Assembly: GCF_001542625.1 (NCBI RefSeq)
Contig: NZ_CP016279.1
Coordinates: 10,106,001 to 10,170,000 of the forward strand
DNA: 64,000 nt
Direction: 5' to 3'
Origin: Streptomyces griseochromogenes
GTDB lineage: Bacteria > Actinomycetota > Actinomycetes > Streptomycetales > Streptomycetaceae
Each line of letters begins with the position of its first letter. Positions within the stretch are counted from its first letter, which is position 1. The notes under the pieces were generated by a model that did not search any database, was not told the DNA's origin, and saw nothing but the letters and a program-made list of their open reading frames with translations. The position numbers were made by a program, and so were the translations under genes. Of this stretch, positions 41,191 through 49,808 are shown in pieces.

Positions 41191-42309
41191 TCACACGGCG
41201 GCCCGGAACCGCGAAGTCCGATGCACAGGATCCGTATCGATCTTCGGAATCACCTGCTCCCCGATGAGCCGAATCGTCTGCAGCGTCTCCTCCTTCGGCA
41301 CCCCCACCGGCAGCCCGAAGCTCAGCTGATCGGCACCGGCCTGCTCCCACCGCTTGCACTGCCGCAGCACCTCGTCCGGATCGCCGCAGATCAGCAGCTC
41401 TTCCTCCACGAGCAGTTCGACGAACTCCGGCGTGTACCGGGGCAGGGTCTCCGGCCAGACGGGGAACCCTTCGGGCCGGGGAAACGTGTCGTGGTACCGG
41501 AAGACCAGCGAGGGCAGATAGTGCAGCCCGCCGTTCACGGCGATCTCGATCGCCTCCGCGTGCGTCGGCGCGCAGATGGCCGTGGTCGTCACCATCACGT
41601 TGTCGTTCACGAAGTCCCCGACGGGCTCGGCGTTCACGACCGCCGTCTTGTACTGCTCCAGCACCCACTCCATGTCGGAGACCTTCTGGATGCTGAAGCC
41701 GAGCACGCCGAGGCCCTTCTTCGCGGCCATGGCGTACGACGGCGGCGACCCGGCCGCGTACCACATCGCCGGGTGCGACTTCCCGTACGGCTTCGGGAGC
41801 ACCTTCCTCGGCGGCAGCTGCCAGTGCTTGCCCTGGAAGCCGGCGTACTCGTCCTGGAGCCACATCTTCGGGAACTCGGCGATGGTCTCCTCCCAGATCT
41901 CCTTCGTGTGGTTCATGTCGGTGATGCCGGGCAGGAAGCCGAGGATCTCGTGGCTGCCCGCTCCCCGTCCGCTGCCGAACTCGAAGCGCCCCTCGCTGAG
42001 GTGGTCCAGCATGGCGACCTTCTCGGCGACCTTCACCGGATGGTTGACCTGGGCGAGCGGGTTGAAGATGCCGGAGCCCAGGTGGATCCGCTCGGTCGCG
42101 TGGGCGAGGTAGCCGAGGAAGACGTCGTTGGCGGACAGGTGCGAGTACTCCTCCAGGAAGTGGTGTTCGGAGGCCCAGGCGTACTTGAAGCCGGACTTGT
42201 CCGCCTGGATGACGTACTCGGTCTCCTCCATCAGCGCCTTGTGCTCGGCGAGCGGGTCGGTCTCGGCGCGCTTGCCCACGTACCCCTGTACAAAGAGCCC
42301 GAATTCCAC
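41191..42309 (-). CDS. LLM-class flavin/F420-dependent oxidoreductase
   Basis: 372 aa luciferase-like protein (bacterial luciferase alpha-subunit group). MEFGLFVQGYVGKRAETDPL, WASEHHFLEEYSHLSANDVF, LGSGIFNPLAQVNHPVKVAE, LDHLSEGRFEFGSGRGAGSH. The FMN or F420 site lies in the TIM barrel. Its 98-bp upstream region holds two palindromes of the CTGACG family, and it heads a unit with the amidohydrolase and aldehyde dehydrogenase genes. Likely a monooxygenase or dehydrogenase step; substrate unknown. No strong ribosome site precedes the start. Confidence 0.85.
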   Translation of the reverse strand: MEFGLFVQGYVGKRAETDPLAEHKALMEETEYVIQADKSGFKYAWASEHHFLEEYSHLSANDVFLGYLAHATERIHLGSGIFNPLAQVNHPVKVAEKVAMLDHLSEGRFEFGSGRGAGSHEILGFLPGITDMNHTKEIWEETIAEFPKMWLQDEYAGFQGKHWQLPPRKVLPKPYGKSHPAMWYAAGSPPSYAMAAKKGLGVLGFSIQKVSDMEWVLEQYKTAVVNAEPVGDFVNDNVMVTTTAICAPTHAEAIEIAVNGGLHYLPSLVFRYHDTFPRPEGFPVWPETLPRYTPEFVELLVEEELLICGDPDEVLRQCKRWEQAGADQLSFGLPVGVPKEETLQTIRLIGEQVIPKIDTDPVHRTSRFRAAV

Positions 42310-42333
42310 GGCGGTTCACCGTCCTCAAGGTAT

Positions 42334-42348
42334 CTGACGTATCGTCAG
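42334..42348. promoter_or_regulatory. Operator of the CTGACG-N3-CGTCAG family (copy 2)
   Basis: CTGACGTATCGTCAG, a perfect 6-bp-arm palindrome, 24 bp upstream of the LLM start at 42309. The position fits occlusion of the core promoter. Confidence 0.8.
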
Positions 42349-42397
42349 TTCTTCTCTGTCGGCCGACTGTCGCACCGGCCGCAATGACCGTCAATAC

Positions 42398-42412
42398 CTG
42401 ACGGTGAGTCAG
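42398..42412. promoter_or_regulatory. Operator of the CTGACG-N3-CGTCAG family (copy 3)
   Basis: CTGACGGTGAGTCAG, one inner mismatch, 64 bp centre-to-centre from copy 2. It overlaps the stop codon of the upstream SDR gene. Two sites in one promoter region suggest cooperative binding. Confidence 0.7.
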
Positions 42413-43179
42413 ATGACGCTGACCCCGGCCAGCCATCCCCCGTCGATCACGAACGGCTGCCCGGTGATGTACGAGGAGTCCTCCGAGGTCAGGAAGAGGG
42501 CCAGCCGGGCCACCTCCTCCGGCTGTCCGACCCGCCCGAGCGGCACGAGCTTGCGGTACAGCTCGTCCAGGGCCCGGCTCATCTCCTCCGGGTCGGCGTC
42601 CGGGTCGAGGCGGGCCGGGTTGGACATCGCGGTGTCGATGGCGCCGGGGCAGACGGCGTTGACCCGGATCCGCCGGCCCGCCAGCTCCAGCGCGGCCACC
42701 CGGGTCAGCCCGAGCACGGCGTGCTTGGTGGCCGCGTACGTCCCCACGGCGGCCATCCCGGTGAGCGCGGTGTAGGAGGCGGTGTTGACGATGGTCCCGC
42801 CGTCCGCCATCTGAGGCGCGACGGTCTTCATCCCCAGGAAGCAGCCGACCTGGTTCACCTGCACGACCTGCATGAACTCTTCGAGAGGCGTGTCCACCAG
42901 CGCGTTGAAGCGCAGGATGCCGGCGTTGTTGACCAGCCCGTCGATACGCCCGTACGCCTGCCTGACGGCGCCGACGGCCTCCCGCCAGCCGTCCTCGGTG
43001 CCCACGTCGAGATGGACGTAGAGGGCCCCTATCTCCTCGGCCAGGGCCTGCCCCTGCTCGTCCAGCACATCCGCGACGGCGACCCGCGCGCCCTCCGCCC
43101 GGAAGAGCCGCGCCTCCTGTTCGCCCTGTCCGCGCGCCGCCCCGGTGATGAGGACGACCCGTCCGTCCAGCTTGCCCAT
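42409..43179 (-). CDS. SDR oxidoreductase (hydroxysteroid-dehydrogenase-like)
   Basis: 256 aa. T12-G-A-A-R-G-Q-G19 binds NAD(P), GLVNNAGI is the NNAG motif, and the catalytic Y148 and K152 lie in GTYAATKHAV. CPGAIDTAMSNP and SYITGQPFVIDGGW complete the fold. It resembles the 3-alpha/20-beta-hydroxysteroid dehydrogenase branch. It is the third gene of the unit starting at 45380, 10 bp after the LLM gene. Likely oxidises or reduces a cyclic alcohol. Confidence 0.9.
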   Translation of the reverse strand: MGKLDGRVVLITGAARGQGEQEARLFRAEGARVAVADVLDEQGQALAEEIGALYVHLDVGTEDGWREAVGAVRQAYGRIDGLVNNAGILRFNALVDTPLEEFMQVVQVNQVGCFLGMKTVAPQMADGGTIVNTASYTALTGMAAVGTYAATKHAVLGLTRVAALELAGRRIRVNAVCPGAIDTAMSNPARLDPDADPEEMSRALDELYRKLVPLGRVGQPEEVARLALFLTSEDSSYITGQPFVIDGGWLAGVSVI

Positions 43180-43188
43180 GTCCGCTCC

Positions 43189-44115
43189 TCAGTCCAGCCG
43201 GGGCGCGATCTCGGCCCCGAACGCGTCGATCTGGTCGATGAGTTCGACACGGCTCCGGCTGCGGAACCGCACCTGGATCTGGTGCACGCCCATCGCGCGG
43301 TACGCCCGCAGCGACTCGGCGATCTCCTCCGGCGCCCCGGCGAGGGTGCGCCGCCCGATGTGCCAGTCGGCCCGGCCGACGTACAGGGGCTCGGTGATGG
43401 CGCCGATGGTGCAGGGCGCCTCGATGCCGTGCTCCTCGCGCAGCTGCCGCAGCCGCGCGATCTGGGCGGGCAGGCGGTCCCGCGGGTCCCCCTGCGGCAG
43501 CCAGCCGTCGCCCTTCAGCGCGGCCCGGCGGACGGCGGCGGGCGAGGAGCCCCCGATCCAGACCGGGACGCGTTCCTGCGCGGGCCGGGGCCGCTGCCCC
43601 AGGTCGGCGAAGTCGTACAGCTTGCCGTGGTGCTCGGGGAACTCCTCCGGCCCGAGGGCGGCCCGCAGCGCGTCGATCGCCTCGTCCAGCACGGCCCCGC
43701 GCCGCTCGAAGTCGACCTGGAGGACCTCGAACTCCTCGCGCACGTGCCCCGCCCCCACGCCGAGGATCAGCCGCCCCGCGGAGAGGTGATCGAGGGTGGC
43801 GTACTGCTTCGCGCTGAGCAGGGGATGCCGCAGGCCCACGACGGCCACGTGGCTGAGCAGCCGGACGCGCTCGGTGACGGCGGCGAGATGGGCGAGGGTG
43901 GCGACCGGGTCGTACCAGACGGTGCTCATCGCCGGGGCCAGCCTGCGCGGGACCGCCACATGGTCGCAGCAGGCGAGGTAGTCGAACCCGGCACGGTCCA
44001 CGGCCCGGGCGATCTCGACCAGGTCGGCGGCACCGGCGGCGGCCTCCCAGCCCTCCGCGTAGAGGGTGCTCTGCGACTGCACGGGCAGCTGGATGCCGTA
44101 GGCCAGGCGGCTCAT
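43189..44115 (-). CDS. LLM-class F420-dependent oxidoreductase
   Basis: 308 aa, TIGR03619-type luciferase-like protein. VDRAGFDYLACCDHVAVPRR, LLSHVAVVGLRHPLLSAKQY, LDHLSAGRLILGVGAGHVRE and VPVWIGGSSPAAVRRAALKG. It overlaps the amidohydrolase stop by 4 bp (ATGA) and precedes the SDR by 10 bp, so all three are one transcript. Reduction or oxidation with F420 is the family role; substrate unknown. Confidence 0.9.
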   Translation of the reverse strand: MSRLAYGIQLPVQSQSTLYAEGWEAAAGAADLVEIARAVDRAGFDYLACCDHVAVPRRLAPAMSTVWYDPVATLAHLAAVTERVRLLSHVAVVGLRHPLLSAKQYATLDHLSAGRLILGVGAGHVREEFEVLQVDFERRGAVLDEAIDALRAALGPEEFPEHHGKLYDFADLGQRPRPAQERVPVWIGGSSPAAVRRAALKGDGWLPQGDPRDRLPAQIARLRQLREEHGIEAPCTIGAITEPLYVGRADWHIGRRTLAGAPEEIAESLRAYRAMGVHQIQVRFRSRSRVELIDQIDAFGAEIAPRLD

Positions 44116-45380
44116 CGGGCCCCCTGCCAGAGACCGTCCTCGGTCAGCCCCAGCAGCTCGATCGCGTTGCCCCGTACGATCCGCTCCACCACGTCCCCCG
44201 GCAGATGCCCCATCTGAGCCTCGCCGACCTGGCGGGACTCGGGCCAGGTGGAGTCGGAGTGGGGGTAGTCGGTCTCGTACAGGACGTTGCCCACGCCGAT
44301 GGAGTCGAGGTTCCTGAGCCCGAAGGCGTCGTCGAAGAAGCAGCCGTGGACATGCCCGGCGAAGAGTTCGGACGGCGGCCGGTGGACCTTGTCGGCGACC
44401 CCGCCCCAGCCCCGGTTCTCCTCCCAGACCACGTCCGCGCGTTCCAGGATGTACGGAATCCAGCCGATCTGCCCCTCGGCGTACATGATCCGCAGGTTCG
44501 GGAAGCGCTCGAACTTCCCGCTCATCAGCCAGTCCACCATCGAGAAGCAGCAGTTGGCGAAGGTGATGGTGGAGCCGACCGCGGGCGGGGCGTCGGCGGA
44601 GGTGGAGGGCATACGGCTGCTGGAGCCGATGTGCATGGCGACGACCGTCCCGGTCTCGTCACAGGCCGCGAGGAACGGGTCCCAGGCGTCGGTGTGGACG
44701 GACGGCAGGCCCAGGTGCGGGGGTATCTCGGAGAAGGCGACGGCGCGGACACCGCGTCGGGCGTTGCGCCGGACCTCCTGGGCGGCCAGCTCGGCGTCCC
44801 ACAGGGGGATGAGGGTGAGCGGTATGAGCCGCCCGTGCGCCTCGGGCCCGCACCACTCCTCCACCATCCAGTCGTTGTAGGCGCGGACGCAGAGCAGGGC
44901 GAGGTCCTTGTCCGCCGCTTCCGTGAAGGTCTGGCCGCAGAAGCGGGGGAAGGTGGGGAAGCAGAGGGCGGACTGGACGTGGTTGACGTCCATGTCGGCG
45001 AGGCGCCGCGGGACGTCGTACGAGCCGGCCCGCATCTGCTCGTAGGTGATGACTTCGAGCTTGATGTCGTCCCTGCTGTATCCGACGGCGGTGTCGAGCC
45101 GGGTCAGGGGCCGGTGCAGGTCCTCGTACACCCACCAGTCGCCGAGGGGACCCTCCTGGCTCCCGGGGTCGCCCATGACGGGCTTGAACCGTCCGCCCAG
45201 GAAGGTCATTTCCTTCAAGGGCGCTCGGACGATCCGCGGGCCGGTGTCCAGGTACCTCTTCGGGAGCCGGTCCTGCCAGACGTGCGCGGGCTCCACCGTG
45301 TGGTCGTCGACGGAGATGATCCGGGGGAAGTCGTTTCGGGGCTCGCTCCGGGAGTCGCTCTGCGTGTCCATGGCGCTCAC
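44112..45380 (-). CDS. Amidohydrolase family (Amidohydro_2-like TIM barrel)
   Basis: 422 aa. The N-terminal IISVDDHTVEPAHVWQDRLP is typical of the amidohydrolase-2 group found with acyl-CoA and steroid catabolic genes; WVYEDLHRPL, VAMHIGSSSRMPSTS, MYAEGQIGWIPYILERAD and YETDYPHSDSTWP give the metal and catalytic residues (H in AMHIG, D in DYPHSD). Members are decarboxylases or C-C/C-N hydrolases. GTG 45380 and ATG 45371 are both possible; neither has a good ribosome site and the operator lies 12 bp upstream, so the message may be leaderless. First gene of a three-gene unit, divergent from afsR. Confidence 0.85.
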   Translation of the reverse strand: MSAMDTQSDSRSEPRNDFPRIISVDDHTVEPAHVWQDRLPKRYLDTGPRIVRAPLKEMTFLGGRFKPVMGDPGSQEGPLGDWWVYEDLHRPLTRLDTAVGYSRDDIKLEVITYEQMRAGSYDVPRRLADMDVNHVQSALCFPTFPRFCGQTFTEAADKDLALLCVRAYNDWMVEEWCGPEAHGRLIPLTLIPLWDAELAAQEVRRNARRGVRAVAFSEIPPHLGLPSVHTDAWDPFLAACDETGTVVAMHIGSSSRMPSTSADAPPAVGSTITFANCCFSMVDWLMSGKFERFPNLRIMYAEGQIGWIPYILERADVVWEENRGWGGVADKVHRPPSELFAGHVHGCFFDDAFGLRNLDSIGVGNVLYETDYPHSDSTWPESRQVGEAQMGHLPGDVVERIVRGNAIELLGLTEDGLWQGAR

Positions 45381-45392
45381 GGTAGCGCCGAT

Positions 45393-45407
45393 CTGACGAA
45401 CCGTCAG
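45393..45407. promoter_or_regulatory. Operator of the CTGACG-N3-CGTCAG family (copy 4)
   Basis: CTGACGAACCGTCAG, perfect 6-bp arms, 12 bp upstream of the amidohydrolase start and about 150 bp upstream of afsR. It probably overlaps the -10 region of the amidohydrolase promoter. Confidence 0.8.
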
Positions 45408-45560
45408 CTATGGTTGTCGGTCGACTCCGTGCGAAGAGCGTGTGAGGACCTTGTGTGCTGAGGTGTACCGGTCTGTGATCGGCGTCTCCCACGGCTGACG
45501 CAACTGCCCGGAACAAGGCAAACTGACGGGGTTGTTCGTGATGCCTAGGGGGGCGAACGC

Positions 45561-48532
45561 ATGGACGGTGGACCGCGAGTACCTGAGCAGCGGCGTCCCG
45601 GCTCCGCGGCCATCGCGGAGCCGGCGGCGTTGCGCTTCAGCGTGCTCGGTCCGGTGCGGGCCTGGCGCGGCGAGGAGACGCTGAACACCGGCTCCCCGCA
45701 GCAGCGTGCCCTGCTGGCCGCCTTGCTGCTGCGCGAGGGCCGTACGGCGACGGCGGCGGAACTCATCGACGCGCTGTGGGGCACCGAGCCGCCGTCCCAG
45801 GCGCTGGCGGCGGTGCGCACCTACGCGTCCCGGCTGCGCAAGGTGCTGGACCCAGGGGTCCTGGTCAGCGAGTCGGGCGGTTACGCGGTGCGCTCGCCGG
45901 GCGAGGGCGCGCTGGACCTCGCCCTGGCCCAGGATCTGGCGGCGGAGGCGGAGAAGGCGCGCGGCGCGGGGGATCTGTGCCACGCGCGGGAAGTGCTGAA
46001 CCGGGTCCTGGGCCTGTGGGACGGGGAGCCCCTGGCCGGCGTCCCCGGTCCCTACGCGGAGACCCAGCGGGTGCGCCTGGAGGAGTGGCGCCTGGGGTTG
46101 CTGGAGTCCCGCCTGGACATGGACCTGGAGCAGGGCTGCCACGCGGAGGCGGTCTCGGAGCTGACGGCCCTGACGGCCGCGCACCCCTGCGCGAGCGCCT
46201 GCGCGAACTCCTGATGCTCGCCCTGTACCGCAGCGGCCGCCAGGCGGAGGCGCTGGCCGTGTACGCGGACACCCGGCGCCTGCTGGCCGAGGAGCTGGGC
46301 GTGGACCCGCGCCCTGGCCTCAGGGAACTCCAGCAGCGCATCCTCCAGGCGGACCCGGCACTGGCGGAACCCTCCGCTCCGGTCGCGGAGCCGACGGTGG
46401 TGCAGGTCCGCCCCGCCCAGCTTCCGGCTTCCGTCCCCGACTTCACCGGGCGCTCGGCCTTCGTCTCCGAGCTGAGCGAGGTACTGGCGTCGGCGTCCGA
46501 GGCGTCGGCCCAGGGCCGGGTGATGGCGGTCTCGGCACTCGCCGGGATCGGGGGTGTCGGGAAGACGACGCTGGCCGTGCATGTGGCACACCGGGCGCGG
46601 CCGTCGTTCCCCGACGGCCAGCTCTACGTCGACCTCCAGGGCGCGGGCCCCCGCCCCGCGGAACCGGAGACGGTCCTCGGCTCCTTCCTCCGCGCCCTCG
46701 GCACGGCGGACTCGGCGATCCCGGACTCCCTGGAGGAGCGCGCGGCCCTGTACCGCTCGGTCCTGGACGGCCGCAGGGTGCTGGTGCTGCTGGACAACGC
46801 GAAGGACGCGGCGCAGGTACGCCCGTTGCTCCCGGGGACAGAGGGCTGCGCGGCGCTGGTGACCTCCCGGGTCCGGATGGTGGACCTGGCCGGGGCCCAC
46901 CTGGTCGACCTGGACGTGATGTCCCCGGACGAAGCCCTCGCCCTGTTCACGAAGATCGTGGGCGAGGAGCGGGTGGCGGCGGAGCGGGAGGCGGCGCTGG
47001 ACGTGGTGGCCGCGTGCGGCTTCCTCCCCCTGGCGATCAGGATCGCGGCGTCGCGTCTTGCGGCCCGACGGACCTGGACCGTGTCCGTGCTGGCCGCGAA
47101 GCTGGCGGACGAGCGCCGCCGCCTGGACGAACTCCAGGCCGGCGACCTGGCGGTCAAGGCCACCTTCGAACTCGGCTACGGCCAGCTGGAGCCGCCCCAG
47201 GCCCGCGCGTTCAGGTTGCTGGGGCTGGCGGACGGCCCGGACATGTCGCTGGCCGCGGCAGCAGCGGTACTGGATCTTCCGCCCGAGGAGACGGAGGACC
47301 TGCTGGAGGCCTTGGTCGACACGTCCCTGCTGGAGTCTGCGGCGCCGGGCCGCTACCGCTTCCATGACCTGGTCCGGCTCTACGCGCGTGCCTGCGCGGA
47401 GAGGGACGAGCAGCGGCCGAGTGAGCGAGAGGCTGCCATGTCCCGGTTGCTGGACTTCTATCTGGCTACGGCGGCGGGGGTCTACGCGATCGAGCGGCCG
47501 GGGGACCGACTGGTGGATCACCTGGAGAAGACCGGTGTCTCCGGCCTGGTCTTCGCCGACCGCCACGCCGCCCGGGACTGGCTCTACGCCGAGGCGGTAC
47601 CGCTTCTGGCCTGCGTACGGCAGTCCTCCAGCGGGACTTCGCTGTGGCGCGCCGTCGACCTGCTGTGGGCGGCGGTCGACCTCGCGGAGTCGGGCGCCAA
47701 CTTCAAGGAGTACGAGGCAGCCGGCACAGCCTTGCGCGAAGCCTCCCACGCCGCGTCCGACGTACGGGCCGAAGGCCGAGCCCTGCTGGTACTGGCCAAC
47801 GCACGCAACTGGTCCGGGCAGTTCGTCCAGGCGTACGAAGAGGCCCGGCAGGCCCTCGCCCTGTCGGAGGCAGCCGCCGATCCGCTGCCGCGCTGCTGGG
47901 CCGCGAACATCCTCGGAGTCTTCGCGTACTACCAGGGCCGCTATGCCGAGGGCGAGGAGTTCCTGGAGCGTGCCATCGCGGACTTCCGCGCCTGCGGCGA
48001 CCTGCCCGGCGCGGCGGCGGCGCTGTGCAACCTCTCACGTCTGCATCTCCAGACGGGCCGGGCCGACAGCGCGGTTCACCTCGCGCGGCAGGGCACCGAG
48101 ATGTACGAGGAACTGGGACACTCCCTGAAGGCGGCCAACGGCCACTACGCCCTGGGGCTGGCCCTCGGCAAGAGCGGTCAACTGGCCGATGCCAGCTCGC
48201 ATCTGGGTCAGGCCCTGCTCGTCTTCCGCGCCAGCAGACAGCGCCTGTGGGAGGGAATGACCCTCTTCCGGCTCGCCGAAGCGGACCTGCTCGCCCAGCG
48301 TCCGGCCCAGGCCGCCGCCAACGCCGAGATGGCCCTGACACCGCTCAAGGAAATCGGCGGCGAGTGGCGGCGCGGCAACGTGCTGACCGTACTCGGGAAG
48401 GCACTGAACGGGATCGGACACACGGGCAGGGCCCAGGTCTGCTGGCGCGAGGCGCTGGAGATCTACCAACGGCTGAACTCCCCGGAGGCCGCGGAGGTTC
48501 AGGCGCTCCTGGCACCCGCCGCCGCGGCCTGA
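45561..48532 (+). pseudogene. afsR: AfsR: BTAD/NB-ARC/TPR global regulator of secondary metabolism, one frameshift
   Basis: The SARP-type N-terminus ([32 protein letters not shown]) and bacterial transcriptional activation domain run in frame to [10 protein letters not shown], then read into a stop at 46214. Adding one C to the C4 run at 46184-46187 restores [20 protein letters not shown] and continues through the NB-ARC ATPase ([26 protein letters not shown]) and TPRs to 48532, giving about 990 aa, close to AfsR of S. coelicolor (993). The downstream AfsS-like gene and nearby afsK support the name. AfsR, phosphorylated by AfsK, activates afsS. As written the regulator is split after its DNA-binding/BTAD part; a sequence error is quite possible. 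Confidence 0.85.
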
Positions 48533-48550
48533 CCTGGGCGCTGTCACAGC

Positions 48551-48572
48551 GTTCATCGATCGTTTATCGCCC
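48551..48572 (+). promoter_or_regulatory. AfsR/PhoP-box-like direct repeats upstream of afsS
   Basis: GTTCATCGATC and GTTTATCGCCC are 11-bp direct repeats (7 of 11 identical), the spacing and sequence style of Streptomyces PHO boxes and of the AfsR site that overlaps the -35 of afsS. It starts 18 bp after the afsR stop and 196 bp before afsS. Matching to the published site is from memory. Confidence 0.6.
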
Positions 48573-48596
48573 CCCGGCAGTCTCATGACTGCCGGG
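48573..48596 (+). terminator. Hairpin after afsR
   Basis: CCCGGCAGT and ACTGCCGGG, perfect 9-bp arms with a 6-nt loop, directly after the AfsR/PhoP-like repeats. It could terminate afsR; if the afsS promoter is here, the loop would cover its -10. Confidence 0.5.
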
Positions 48597-48626
48597 CCGT
48601 CGTGTCGGGGGGCAGACGGACCAGCC

Positions 48627-48643
48627 AGTGAGACCGTCTCACT
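48627..48643. promoter_or_regulatory. 17-bp palindrome upstream of afsS
   Basis: AGTGAGAC-C-GTCTCACT, perfect 8-bp arms with one central base, in the afsS leader region. The factor that binds it is unknown. Confidence 0.4.
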
Positions 48644-48669
48644 CGCGATCTAGAGTGGGCGACTCCAGC

Positions 48670-48709
48670 GGCCCATCCGGACGCACTCGGGGGAGTGACC
48701 GGATGGGCC
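48670..48709 (+). promoter_or_regulatory. Long hairpin in afsS 5' region
   Basis: GGCCCATCCGG (48670-48680) pairs with CCGGATGGGCC (48699-48709), and inside it CACTC pairs with GAGTG around four G. It ends 37 bp before the afsS start. It is either a terminator/attenuator or an mRNA structure in the afsS leader. Confidence 0.5.
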
Positions 48710-48746
48710 CGCCACAGCTGTACGCAATCTCCAAGGGGAGCACCTG

Positions 48747-48971
48747 ATGAGCGACATCACCAAGGACGAGCCGGTCGTCAAGCCGGACAACACGCACATC
48801 ACCGATGCCAAGGCCGGCACCGAGGTCAAGCCGCTCAACACGCACATCACCGACGCCGAGGCCGGCACCGGCGTCAAGCCGCTCAACACCCACATCACCG
48901 ACGCCAAGGCAGTGGCCGCCGACGGCACGGTGACTCCGGACAACACGCACATCACGTCCGAGCCCGCCTGA
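48747..48971 (+). CDS. afsS: AfsS-like small repeat protein, activator of antibiotic production
   Basis: 74 aa, ATG with AAGGGGAG upstream. The whole protein is four imperfect repeats of K-P-(D/L)-N-T-H-I-T-D-A with about 20-residue spacing, a repeat-built layout like AfsS. It is the next gene after afsR on the same strand, which is where afsS lies in S. coelicolor. AfsS is a small protein whose expression, driven by phospho-AfsR, stimulates actinorhodin and other pathways by an unsettled mechanism. It has no Cys, aromatic or membrane-spanning stretch. A strong terminator follows. The name rests on position and repeat structure. Confidence 0.8.
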   Translation: MSDITKDEPVVKPDNTHITDAKAGTEVKPLNTHITDAEAGTGVKPLNTHITDAKAVAADGTVTPDNTHITSEPA

Positions 48972-48992
48972 TCCGAAGACCGACGGGGGAAC

Positions 48993-49029
48993 CGGCCGCG
49001 ACGGCACCGAGGGGGAGCCGTCGCGGCCG
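48993..49029. terminator. Bidirectional terminator between afsS and ATPase gene
   Basis: CGGCCGCGACGGC and GCCGTCGCGGCCG, perfect 13-bp arms with an 11-nt loop, lie between the convergent afsS and HATPase genes. Confidence 0.8.
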
Positions 49030-49071
49030 ACGTGTGTCCGGAGCCGGAAGCCCGAGGCCGCGGCCTGCCGC

Positions 49072-49689
49072 TCACTCCGCCCCCGCCAGCTCGCACCACA
49101 CCGTCTTGCCGTCCACCCCCTGCTCCACGCCCCAGCGCAGCGCGACCGCGTCCAGCAGAGCGAGCCCGCGCCCCTGCTCATCGTCGAGGGTGCCGGGCAG
49201 GGACACGGGGAGTGCCTGTCCGGCCGGGTCCGTGACCTCGACGCGGATGCGGCGGCCGTCCGTCCGGGCCACCCGCACACGGACCGGGGTCCCCTCCCCC
49301 ACATGCCGGATGACGTTGGTGACGAGTTCGGTGAGGCAGAGCTGGACGTCGGAGCATGGTGCGTCCAAGTAGCGGCGGAGGGTGCGACGGAGGCCCTGGA
49401 GTGCCCTCGGTACGGCGGGGAGTTCGACGTCCAGCGGCGGCCGGCTCGGTGTCTCGGTGAGACCTCGCAGCACCGTCACGAGCCTACGCGCCGTAGCGGC
49501 ATTGCAGTTACCGAGCGCCACCAGACCGGCCGGGGGCCGGTACGCGCCGGCGAAGCTCGACAGGTCCACCCGGAGTGACGGCAGGACGATGCCGTGGCCG
49601 GACAGGGCGGCGCGCAGGTCATCCACGCAGAGGGTGATGTCGTAGACGGAGTTGCCCGAGGTGGCGGAGGCGGGGTTCGAGGACGACAC
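49072..49689 (-). CDS. ATP-binding (HATPase_c) anti-sigma-like regulator
   Basis: 205 aa. The C-terminal 120 residues carry the GHKL motifs: N-box LCLTELVTNVIRHVG, G1 VEVTDPAGQ, G2 EQGRGLALLD. The N-terminal about 80 residues (VDLSSFAGAYRPPAGLVALG) are an extra domain not seen in the 141-aa copy at 21788. It is divergent from an XRE gene, with an inverted repeat between. Role: probable partner-switching or modulation of the neighbouring XRE/DUF397 proteins. Confidence 0.85.
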   Translation of the reverse strand: MSSSNPASATSGNSVYDITLCVDDLRAALSGHGIVLPSLRVDLSSFAGAYRPPAGLVALGNCNAATARRLVTVLRGLTETPSRPPLDVELPAVPRALQGLRRTLRRYLDAPCSDVQLCLTELVTNVIRHVGEGTPVRVRVARTDGRRIRVEVTDPAGQALPVSLPGTLDDEQGRGLALLDAVALRWGVEQGVDGKTVWCELAGAE

Positions 49690-49713
49690 GGTTGCGTACG
49701 CCTTCCTGTGCTG

Positions 49714-49735
49714 TCTGTGATGAAACAGTCACAGA
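49714..49735. promoter_or_regulatory. Operator candidate between ATPase and XRE genes
   Basis: TCTGTGA-N8-TCACAGA, perfect 7-bp arms, 25 bp upstream of the ATPase start (49689) and 74 bp upstream of the XRE start (49809). Candidate XRE binding site. Confidence 0.5.
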
Positions 49736-49808
49736 GTGGCGCCTTTGTCGGTACCTTCTGAAGAGGTTTTGGCTACGCAGCGCAACTGGCAAACGGCGGT
49801 GATGAGTT

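Noticed and set aside
48639..49304. Open frame antisense to afsS on the minus strand
   Set aside because: Its content mirrors the NTHIT repeats of afsS, and it overlaps the ATPase gene in another frame.
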